Origin: JADKHR01 sp041917295
GTDB taxonomy: Bacteria > Elusimicrobiota > Elusimicrobia > FEN-1173
DNA: 52,759 nt
Assembly (NCBI GenBank): GCA_041917295.1
Contig: JAYRXX010000053.1
Location: 1-52,759 of the forward strand
Reading direction: 5' to 3'
Shown here: one piece after another, positions 8,262 to 17,000 of the stretch
Layout: every line of letters starts with the position of its first letter
How positions within the stretch are numbered: position 1 is the stretch's first letter
Position numbers and translations under genes: made by a program
Notes under the pieces: model-generated
Databases searched by the model: none
The model's input: only the letters and a program-made list of their open reading frames with translations
What the model was told of the DNA's origin: nothing

Positions 8262-8552
8262 GTGACCGGACTAAATAAATTGCGTAGGGAGCGGGATCAG
8301 ATACTTAGCCTTGCGGTGAAACACGGGGCGCGGAACGTGCGGGTGTTTGGGTCCGTGGCGCGTGGGGAGGAACGCCCTGACAGTGACGTGGACTTTTTGG
8401 TTGAAATGGCACCCGGTCGAAGTTTGTTGGACGTCGGGGGTTTGCAGATGGATTTACAGGAGAGGCTGGGGCAGCGTGTGGACGTGGTGACACGCAAGGG
8501 GCTAAAGCGTCGGCTGATGCCACGCGTGTTACGGGAATCGAAACCGCTATGA
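8262..8552 (+). CDS. mntA: MntA-type nucleotidyltransferase antitoxin
   Basis: This minimal nucleotidyltransferase carries the motif GSVARGEERPDSDVDFLV, with the GSxxRG turn and DxD metal-binding pair. In MNT/HEPN (MntA/HepT) systems this enzyme adds AMP to the HEPN toxin and blocks its RNase activity. The GTG at 8262 is preferred over the ATG at 8247: GGGGGAGG ends about 6 nt before it and the resulting 96-residue protein starts MTGLNKLRRERDQIL, as in other MntA proteins. It overlaps hepT by 4 nt. The pair occupies the cassette between porV fragments C and D. Confidence 0.85.
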   Translation: MTGLNKLRRERDQILSLAVKHGARNVRVFGSVARGEERPDSDVDFLVEMAPGRSLLDVGGLQMDLQERLGQRVDVVTRKGLKRRLMPRVLRESKPL

Positions 8553-8878
8553 GAAGCGACGCAGAGCGGTTAAGGGATATTTTGCATTCAATTGTCGCGA
8601 TTGAAAAATACACAAAGAGAGGGCGGAGTTTTTTCTATAAAAACGAGTTGGTTCAGTCGTGGGTAATGCGGCATTTGGAAATTATTGGGGAAGCCGCGAA
8701 CCATGCGAGCGCGGAGTTAAGGGAGAAGAGACCAGAGATTCCATGGCGGAATATTATTGGGATGCGGAACATATTGGCGCATGGTTACTTTGAAATTGAT
8801 ACAGACACAGTGTGGAAGGTAGTTGAAAACGATTTGCCCTCACTGAGAAAAAACGTCAAAAAGATTTTGAAGGGGTAA
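8549..8878 (+). CDS. hepT: HepT-type HEPN RNase toxin
   Basis: This 109-residue, mostly helical HEPN (DUF86-type) protein has the RNase motif Rx4H visible as RNILAH in MRNILAHGYFEID. Upstream helices include WVMRHLEIIGEAANHAS. The Tyr shortly after the motif (GYFEID) matches the modified Tyr region of HepT. It follows mntA with an ATGA overlap, the standard order for this toxin-antitoxin type. HepT proteins cleave RNA when not AMPylated. Intact in length and motif. Confidence 0.88.
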   Translation: MRSDAERLRDILHSIVAIEKYTKRGRSFFYKNELVQSWVMRHLEIIGEAANHASAELREKRPEIPWRNIIGMRNILAHGYFEIDTDTVWKVVENDLPSLRKNVKKILKG

Positions 8879-8916
8879 TATCAAGTTTTTGGGTGTATTG
8901 GATGTTTTTTTGGGGG

Positions 8917-9135
8917 GAAGAAGACTTGCCCACGACCATCAAGGGCGGGGCGGCGTATCGGATGTCGAAAAGAGTGGCGTTTGCCTTGGACGCGGCGTTT
9001 CCGAAAGAGGAAGACGCCTATGTGATGGGGGGAGCGGAATATGAGATGCCCATCGCCACCGATTGGAGCGCCGCCGGGCGATTGGGTTAAGGCGACTTGG
9101 GCATGACCCACTGGATTCCCTGGGGTTTGATTTTC
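8917..9135 (+). pseudogene. porV 3'-end fragment D with internal deletion
   Basis: This fragment begins about 120 nt further upstream in porV than B and C (from GAAGAxTTGCC) and is intact through GATTGGAGCGCCGCCGGGCG. It then jumps over roughly 105 nt to GGCGAC(T/C)TGGGCATGACCCACTGG. It ends in GTTTGATTTTC with the stop replaced by a run of 14 G. Differences from the full gene before the deletion are all synonymous in the part I compared (8922-9000). The deletion introduces a TAA, so it is clearly non-functional. Confidence 0.85.
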
Positions 9136-9149
9136 GGGGGGGGGGGGGG
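9136..9149 (+). repeat. Homopolymer run of 14 G
   Basis: Fourteen consecutive G residues sit exactly at the 3' border of porV fragment D. Runs this long are prone to slippage and to sequencing error. Confidence 0.8.
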
Positions 9150-9164
9150 TAGTGTAATTGAGAC

Positions 9165-9290
9165 ATTTTTTATTTTACAGTACAGTATTTCAAATTATTC
9201 ATTATGCACTGTAAAACATAAAACGCGGCGTGAGCCGCCACTGATGAATCTCCAGCAAAACCTCTTCCAAGCCCCTGGCCGCTCGTGAGG
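9165..9290 (+). repeat. Truncated duplicate of the promoter and start of the gene at 9393
   Basis: The stretch repeats the layout of 9319-9420: an inverted repeat, a GCCGCCACT/GAGCCACTAC-like segment, then an ATG (9244) with MNLQQNLFQ matching MNLLQGLLQ of the gene at 9393. The copy then jumps to a segment resembling the later GGCTTGGCCGCTC and hits a stop. It carries its own dyad, TTTTACAGT (9173-9181) and ACTGTAAAA (9208-9216), perfect over 9 bp. Confidence 0.65.
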
Positions 9291-9318
9291 TGGCCAGTCC
9301 TTGCCCTTGAAATATTTC

Positions 9319-9363
9319 TTGATTTACAGTATATTATTGTTAATATTTAGTTATGTACTGTAA
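9319..9363 (+). promoter_or_regulatory. Promoter and dyad operator of the nucleotidyltransferase pair
   Basis: TTGATT (9319-9324) and TAATAT (9341-9346) with a 16-nt spacer form a plausible sigma-70 promoter. A perfect 8-bp dyad, TTACAGTA (9324-9331) and TACTGTAA (9356-9363), encloses the -10 region and could bind a dimeric autorepressor. A sister dyad lies in the truncated duplicate upstream. Confidence 0.5.
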
Positions 9364-9392
9364 TACCTAAGACGCGCCTGGAGCCACTACGG

Positions 9393-9734
9393 ATGAATCT
9401 CCTGCAAGGCCTCCTCCAAGAAGAGTTGGAGAACTCTCAAAACCGATTGCACGCCTACCGGGAAGGCTTGGCCGCTCTCCCCCAGGGGGCGCTCTACCGG
9501 CGGTTCATCCGGGGTCGCCCCTATTGGTACATTGAACGGAGAAACCACGGGAAAGTGGTCAACCAGTATGTGGGGGTTGATGTGCCAAAATCCGAGATCG
9601 ACAAGTTCGAGAAGGCGAAGCAGGAACGGGTGAAATACCGGAAGGCCATGGCGCTCCTCCGGCGACAGGTGGCGGTTTTGGAACGTGCCGTGGATTCTCT
9701 TGCGCGGAAAGAAAGGAAAAATCGTGAGAAGTGA
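9393..9734 (+). CDS. Small DNA/RNA-associated protein paired with a nucleotidyltransferase
   Basis: This 113-residue basic protein has a coiled-coil N-terminus (LLQGLLQEELENSQNRLHAYREGLAALPQG), a central strand block (RFIRGRPYWYIERRNHGKVVNQYVG) and a basic helical C-terminus (FEKAKQERVKYRKAMALLRRQ). I recall similar proteins encoded directly upstream of nucleotidyltransferase-fold genes, with the pattern 'LPKGSL..+.I+G..YYYL..R..GKV...YVG'. That suggests the partner/antitoxin of a toxin-antitoxin-like pair. It overlaps the next gene by 11 nt if that starts at GTG 9724. Biochemical role unknown. Confidence 0.6.
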   Translation: MNLLQGLLQEELENSQNRLHAYREGLAALPQGALYRRFIRGRPYWYIERRNHGKVVNQYVGVDVPKSEIDKFEKAKQERVKYRKAMALLRRQVAVLERAVDSLARKERKNREK

Positions 9735-10468
9735 TTCCGCTTTAGATGATGCTAGGCATCGGTTGTTCGTGGATGTTCTGTGGCGCTTGCAGGAGGTGGG
9801 GGTCCTACGGCAGATCGTTTTGATTGGGAGCTGGTGTAAGTATTATTACAACGACTGCTTTCAGAACCCGGAAGCCCTTTCCCCAAACAAAACAACGGAC
9901 ATCGACTTTCTGATTTCCCTGCCCTTCCGTTTTCAGCAAAAGATCGATGTTCCGGCCGCTTTGGCCCCGCTTGGGTTTCGAGTGGAATTCAACAACACCG
10001 GGTACATGACCCTGTCCAACCCGGAACTCCATATTGATTTTATTGTCCCGGAAAAGGGGAGAGGGGTGGACCACCCCATAACAGTTGAAAAGTTGGGGAT
10101 TCGGGCGTCGGCCTTGCGCTACATGGGCCTGTTGTTAGAGCATCCCATTACGATTGAAAAAAAACGATCTTCATGTAACGCTCCCCCACCCCGTGAATTT
10201 TGGGATCCACAAGCTACTGGTTTCCACACGTCGCTCGAAAAAAGTAAAAGCGGCCAAGGATTTCCTCAACGGTTGTGAAATTCTGGCCGCCGTCATGGAA
10301 AGCGGAAAGGGCTTACAGATCAAAGCCGTGTGGTCGTCACTGCCGCTGGGATGGAGACGGACAGCCTTGCAAAGCTTTACGAAAGGGTTGCTCCGACTCC
10401 ATGGGGATGTGGACGCCCCTCGTATCACACTCTTCGAAGGTGTGAGGGACTTCCTAAGCCAGCCTTGA
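9724..10468 (+). pseudogene. Nucleotidyltransferase-fold gene, frameshifted
   Basis: The first part (GTG 9724 to about 10160) encodes a nucleotidyltransferase-like domain with VLIGSWCKYYY and, 20 residues on, TTDIDFLI, the GS-x and DxD elements of the fold. It resembles the GSU2403/NTP_transf_8 type. Around the run of eight A at 10158-10165 the frame shifts by one. The correct continuation is in the next frame: LPHPVNFGIHKLLVSTRRSKKVKAAKDFL, ending at 10468. The original frame instead runs to a meaningless tail ending at 10278. The gene is either a recent pseudogene or carries a sequencing error in the A-run. It forms a pair with the gene at 9393. Confidence 0.7.
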
Positions 10469-10490
10469 AAACGGGTTGCCGAGGAGGGAC

Positions 10491-10570
10491 CTCAATACGA
10501 TATACCCATCGCTACGGATTGGAGCGCCGCCGGGTGGGCGGGTTGGGCTTGCTGGGCACGACACACTGGT
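10491..10570 (+). pseudogene. porV 3'-end fragment E, strongly degraded
   Basis: Recognisable blocks are AATACGATATACCCATCG (compare AATACGAGATGCCCATCG), GATTGGAGCGCCGCCGGG, GGGTTGGG and CACACTGG. The 5' border coincides with that of fragments B and C. As in fragment D, the segment between GGTTGGG and the GGGCATGAC region is deleted. It has many base changes and no usable frame. This is the last copy before the giant cargo gene. Confidence 0.7.
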
Positions 10571-11026
10571 TTTTATTGACGAGCTAGACGGATAAAGTAT
10601 TTATAAGTATTACTCACGCCTTGTGTTCTTAATCGAAATATGCGATCATTTCGACTCAACGCCATTCACATTAATTACTTACAACATTGCGGCACGGGAT
10701 TAGCCGCAAGGCCAGTAACTTAAGAATCGTCTCCCCGGCGAAAGCCGGGGCCCAGGGTGTAAAACGGTCCTTTAAAAAACCATTTCACTGACTGGATACC
10801 GGCTTTCGCCGGTATGACGGGCCTTTAAGGCTTAAGTTACCGGCATTGGACTTAGCCGGAATTCGGATTTTAGACTGGATTCCAGACAGAACCATTCGGG
10901 AATGACGGGCTAATAGGCATTGAGGGATGTGATTTCGAGAGGGAAGGTGGAATGGGGGTTTGGGAGTGTAAGCGTTGGAGGCAGGGGTAGGGTGTTGGGA
11001 GGGATTTGTCACAGGGGGTTGGAGGG
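10571..11026 (+). other. Intergenic region with REP-like palindromes
   Basis: This 456-nt stretch has no credible gene. It holds three REP-like elements: one inverted (10728-10756) and two direct (10791-10822 and 10874-10911). GCCAGTAACTTAAG (10711-10724) and CTTAAGTTACCGGC (10830-10843) form an outer inverted repeat with one mismatch around the first two elements, as in a BIME. A ribosome-binding site CAGGGGG (11012-11018) precedes the ATG at 11027. A G-rich tract runs from about 10940 to 11020. I cannot pick a convincing promoter. Confidence 0.6.
10711..10843. repeat. BIME-like pair of palindromic elements
   Basis: Two REP-like units face each other: CCCCGGCGAAAGCCGGGG (10733-10750) inverted, and ACCGGCTTTCGCCGGT (10798-10813) direct. 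They are enclosed by 14-nt arms with one mismatch. The whole 133-nt unit can fold into a cruciform. Confidence 0.6.
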
Positions 11027-14000
11027 ATGAAAGTCAACGGCTTGATGTGGGGATTGGTTTTGGGGTTTTTCCCTTTGATCGCTTCGGCGGGGTGGGAAAT
11101 TGAACAACCGGAAGGGACAGGGGTTTATGGATATTGGACCTCCCTCGCTTTGGATACGTCGGGGTATCCCCGGTTTGTTTATCGGGATGGGGCGTTGGGA
11201 GGGAACCTCCGGTTTGTTCAGAGAGATCAGGTGGGGTGGTCCACCTCGACCGTTGAGTCCGGGTTGGAAATTAACGGCGGGCATGGGTCACTGGCTTTAA
11301 CTTCCGCTGGAACGCCTCTCATCAGTTACAACAAAACGGGTGTGGGATTGCGCGTCGCGCAACCGGCGGCGGGGGGCGGGTGGTCCATTAACACCGTCGA
11401 TTCGGCAGGCGGGCTCTATACTTCGCTCAAAGTCAGTTCGACCGGCACCGTCTTTGTCAGCTATTTCTCTTCCAACACGCTCAAAGTAGCCACTTTTAAC
11501 GGCACTGTTTGGTCCACGGCAACGGTGGACAACGGGGGGCAATGGTCTTCGTTGGCGGTAACCAGCACGGGGTCCCCCGTGGTGAGCTACTACGATCCCG
11601 TTAAAGCCGATTTGAAATATGCCCGGTGGACCGGGTCCGCCTGGTCCACCCAGACAGTAGTTTCGGTCGGCAACGTGGGGAAATACTCTTCGTTGGTTTT
11701 GGATTCGTCCGACAAGCCCATGATTTCATACCAGGGGGAGGGGGCCCTTCAATTTGCCCGGTGGAACGGGTCCACCTGGACATTTCAAACCGTTGATCCG
11801 GGAGCCTGTGCTTACACCTCGTTGGCATTGGATCCTTCCGGCAAGCCGGTTATCGCCTACGAACACGCCAATTCCGCTTTAAAACTGGCCACTTCTTCAG
11901 GGACGACTTGGTCCACCCAAACGATTGATAGCACCAACGGCCGGTATGCGTCTTTGGCCATTGGACCAGACGGGTCGCCGCACATCACCTACGGTTCCTC
12001 ATTTCTTTTTTATGCCAAAAATGAAATTCTTGCCGTTCCCGTTGGGATAAGCCATTCGTCACGCACCACCAGCGGGATCACTTGGAAATGGACAGACACC
12101 TCCAGCGGGGAACAGGGGTTTCGGGTCTTGCGCGCCAGCGACTCATCCAATTTGTCCGGAGATTTGCCGGCCAATACCACCTCGTGGGCTCAAACGGGAT
12201 TAACCCCCAACACCTCGGCCCAGGTGATTGTGCGGGCGCTCAATCAGATGGGTTATCGGGATTCCATTCCGTCGCCGATCCTGTACAGCCTTTCAAAAAC
12301 CCCCGCCAATTCCCAGGTTTCCTCTTTTGGCGGAACAACCGCCACCATGACCTGGTCATCGAATGGGAACCCCGACGGAACCACCTACGAGGTCGAAAAA
12401 TCCACCGACTCGTTGTCCTTTTTTTATGTCCTGGACAGCACGTCGCCTTTGGCACGCGTCGCCGACCTGAAAGACGGGACCACCAATTATTTGCGCGTGC
12501 GATCCAAAACAGTCGACGGCATTGCCAGCCATTTTGATTCCGTGGTGGCGTTGTTTTTGCCGCCCCTTTCACCCCCCGCCCCGGCCGGCGACATTTTGGT
12601 TAAAAACCGTTCCACCTCCACCTTAACCTGGGGATGGACAGACAACTCCGTTTGGGAAACATCGTTTGAAATAATACGGGCCACCGATGGGGTTGCGATT
12701 TCATCCGGATTGGCGGCCAACACGGTGGAATGGATTCAAACGGGTTTAGCTCCAAACACGTCGTCGCAGATTTTGGTTCGCTCATCCAACACCTTTGGTT
12801 CCTCGGATTCCGAGTTGTCTCCCATTCGCCACACGTTGGCGGCTGTGCCGGGAGAGCCGGTGGTTGATTCTTTTTTCGGCACGGGAGCCACCGTCTCTTG
12901 GTCCGCCAACGGGAATGCCGGGGGGACACGGTTTCGGTTGGAAACGTCCGCCGATGCTATCACCTACATTGTGGCGGCGTCCACGGTAAACCTGTCGGCC
13001 CCTGTCTCGGGGTTGGTGGGGGGAACAACCAACTTTTTCCGTGTCCGCGCGGAAAACGGGGACGGTATTTTTACGGTCTATTCCAGCACGTCGTCCATTT
13101 ACTTGCCTCCTGTTATAGCGCCGGTCCCGCCGGGTGCGCCCGAAGTCGTGAGCCGGTCCACCTCCTCTTTGGTTTGGGCATGGATCGATAACTCGTCGAT
13201 TGAAACAGGGTTTGTGGTTTTAATGTCAAGCGGATTGGCACCCCTTTCGCCGGTTTTGCCGCCCGACACCACGTCGTGGGTCCAACAGGGTCTTTCCCCC
13301 AACACCTCGTCCCAAATCGCTGTCAAAGCGGAAAACCAGTGGGGCGCGAATTTCTCTTTGGATTCGCCGGTGCGTTACACGTTGGCGGACCTCCCCGTCG
13401 GTCTGAGCGCCATCCCGATGGCGTCCCTTGCGGCCGACGTGTCGTGGTTGCCCCAGGGAAACCCCGGGGGCACTCGTTATCGTGTTGAAAATTCTTTGGA
13501 CGGTTCGGACTTTTCGCTGGTGACCTTGACCACCGCCACCGCTGTCCGGGCGGAGGGGCTGGTGGACGGGGCCACCACCTATTTCCGCGTTCGCGCGGAA
13601 AACGGAGATGGGGTTCCCACCCCGTACTCGTCAACCGCGGCGGTGTTTTTGCCGGTTGCGGTGGCTCCGGGACCTCCTGAAAATTTAACCTTGGTTAATC
13701 GTACCACCTTGACCCTCACCTGGGCGTGGACAGACGGCCCCGGCGAAACAGAGTATCGGGTGTTTCTCGCCAGCGGATTGATTCCGCTCTCTTCCGTTCT
13801 TCCGGTGGACACCGTTCAATGGACACAGACTGGTCTGAGTCCCAATCAGTCGGTTCAAATTGTTGTTCGGGCCAGCAACACGTTTGGTTTTAGCGATTCG
13901 GTTCCGTCGGCGGTTATGCACACCCTTGCCGCTGGTCCCGTAAACCCCACAACAACCCTGATTGGGACCGATGCCACCGTTGAATGGGAATCCAACGGAA

Positions 14001-17000
14001 ACGCGCCTTTAACCAGCTATTGGATTGGAAAGTCCACAGACGGCGTTGTGTTTGAAACGGTTGAAAGCACCACGGCGCTCGTTGCCAGGGCGTTGAATCT
14101 TCGGGACGGAACAAACCACTATTTCAGAATCCGCGCGGTGAACGGAAACGGGGAATTAAGCGAAGCAGTGGATTTTTTCCAATTTGTTCCCGCCGTTTCC
14201 CGACCGGACGGGCCCGGAGACCCCGTTGTGACACAACGGACACAAACCGAAATAGTTTGGGGGTGGGTGGACCGATCTCACAACGAATCGGGCTTTCGGG
14301 TGATCGATGACATCACCCACCAGGTCTTGGCCACGTTGCCCGCCAACACCACCACCTGGGCGCAGATCGGGTTGGGGCCCAACTCTTCGGCCGCCGTTCA
14401 AATTGAGTCGTTTAACGCTTTGGGATATTCTCGAACGGCCCGTTTATATTCTGCCCAGGGGGAACCCACTTTGGCGGACTCGCCCGCCCAGCCCATCGTG
14501 GCAAGCGTGGCCCCCACCCAGGTCACCCTGACCTGGACCGGAGCAAACAATCCGAACGGAACCCTGTATCAAGTCCACGTCGCCACCGACAACTTGTCTT
14601 TTGTTCCCACCGGTTCACCCCAACCCGCCCAGTTGGTCCAAGTCGATGGGCTCCTTTCCGGATCGACCTACTCATTTCGCGTGGATGCCGTGAATGTCGG
14701 GGGGATATCCACCCCCGGCCCGGTTGTGACGGCGATCATCCCGTTTGGCCCGCCGCCAGTGCCGTCGTACTTCCACGCGGAGGCCCTGTCTACGTCGAAA
14801 CTTCGTTGGGTGTGGGCGCCGGTTTCCAATGCCGACGGATACCGCGTTTTGCGCGCCAGCGACAATTTTGATTTGTCAGGAAATGTGGGCCCCTCTGTTC
14901 GCGAATGGGTACAGGAAGGGTTGGCCCCCAACGAAACGCAGGCCGTGAAGATTCAAACGGATAACGGGTACGGCTCATCTGTTCGTTTAGCGACTGGCAC
15001 AACCTTGGTGGCGCCTCCCTTGGGTTTGTGGGCAAGCGTCATTAAATCAACGGAAATCACGTTCCAATGGGAATCAAACGGGAACCATTCAGCCACTCCT
15101 TATCTCCCCGAGATTTCCACTGACAACGTCACTTTCGCAACGGTGGCGAGCAATCCACCGATTTTTTCGGCCCAAGCCGTGGGGCTCAGGGAATCCACCA
15201 CCTATTATTTTCGAGTTTCGGCGATCAGCCGGGACCCCTCAAACCCCAACGCCACCAGCAACGTGCTAACGGTTCAAACTCTTCCCGCGCCCATCCCGCC
15301 GCCGCCCCCTGTCGGCACCCCACCCAACGCGCCCAGCGCGCTTTTGCCCGTTGTATCAGCCCAAAGCGTGTTGTGGCGGTGGCAACCTGTTTTTGACACG
15401 TTGGGATACCGCGTGATGGCGGGAACACAGACCTTATCCGAGTTGCCGACCGGGTCTACCGCTTGGGAACAGGCGGACCTTTCTCCGAACCGATTGGTTT
15501 CCGTCAAGGTTTTCGCTTATAACCGTTTCGGTTCCGCGGAACGGGAAATGTCGACCGTTACTCTTGCCAACCCGCCAAGCCAAACAACCGTTTCAAGCGT
15601 GTCCGATCGCCAAATCGTTTTGGAATGGAACGCGAACGGAAATCCGGACGCAACCCCCTACGATGTGGAACTTTCCACGGATTCCTTGACCTTTTACAAT
15701 GTGGCGGAAACCACGCGAACGCTCGTTGAAATTCCCGTGAGTTTACCCAATGTTTCACTTCGACTTCGGGTGAGAGCACGGAACAGCGCGGGTCAAGCGT
15801 CGGAATACGATGTCATTGTCTCCACCCGGTTCGTCCCGCCGCCGCCCCCCTCCGCTTCAATGCCCTTTCTCCAACGGGCGGGGACGGATCACATTGTTTG
15901 GGCTTGGACAAATTCATTGGAGGGAGTCAGCGGGTATCGGGTTTTTTCTCCCGAAGGGAACGATCTTTCCGGCCTGCTCTCTTCCGGCACTTTTTCTTGG
16001 ACCCAGGAAGGGTTGGGGCCCAACGCTTCCAGTCGAATCATTCTTCGGGCCGAAGGACTTTTCGGCGTCTTGGAGTCCACCGCCAGTGCCCTGGCCTACA
16101 CGAGCCCGCGCCCTTTTCAAAACTTACGGCTTGTGGGTTACTCTTACGGAAAAGCTTCTTTGGCTTGGGACCTCAACAACAATCCCGCCGACACGGGTTA
16201 CAAAATTTTCGCCTCTTCCGGCGCCGGAGACCCCTTCGTGGCGGCGGAAGGAGTCGGGTCGAACGCCGTTGTGGATTTCCTTCAACCCCGGACGCAATAT
16301 TCTCTGTGGGTGCAAGCGATTGGACCCGGCGGCGAATCCGACCGGCTGGGGCCCATTGCTTTAACGACCACGGCCGACCCCATGTTCTTTGACCTCGCCA
16401 ACCCGGACTGGAAAATTGAAACGGTGGACGATCGGCCCGGAGCGGGCGCTTTCGCCGGGCTTGACTTGGCCAATGGCGTTCCACGCATCGTTTACTCTTG
16501 GGGGGATGAATTGAATCAGGCGGTGCACGAAAAATCAGGTTGGTCCAAAACACCTCTTTTTAGCGCCGCGGCAAGCCGGTTGGTCACGGATTGGGATGGG
16601 GATGGGCGTGTTCAAACCGCCTATTTCGATCGAAACACAAAAACCACGAAATTCGTCGGTCCGGACGAAGGCCGCTGGGTTACATCGGTTGTGCCGGCGG
16701 ATTCGGTGGAGGCGGGGGGGACTTCTTTCCCCGTGGGGGGACAAGGGTTTCAGGGCATCGACCTTCGGACACAAAAAAATGGCGAGCCTGTTATCGTCTA
16801 CACCGCCCACATTGGGCCCGATGAAATGCAACGGCGGGTGGACCATGGAATTTACCGAATTTACGAAGCACGGCGGCAGGGACCAAACTGGACCCCATTT
16901 TTGGCGGCCGAATTTCCGACCTTTGGTGGAGCGGGTGAAGGGTCTGTCAAACTTGCATTGGATTCGCAGGCAAACCCCCACATCGCTTATTTTCATAAAA

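Noticed and set aside
9136..9149. The 14-G run taken as proof of phase variation
   Set aside because: It lies after a dead porV fragment and not in an expressed frame; sequencing or assembly error is equally likely.
12031..16380. Regular repeats considered as a CRISPR array or minisatellite
   Set aside because: The period is about 540 nt, it is in frame, and it encodes FN3 domain pairs. No short identical repeats with unique spacers, and no cas genes.
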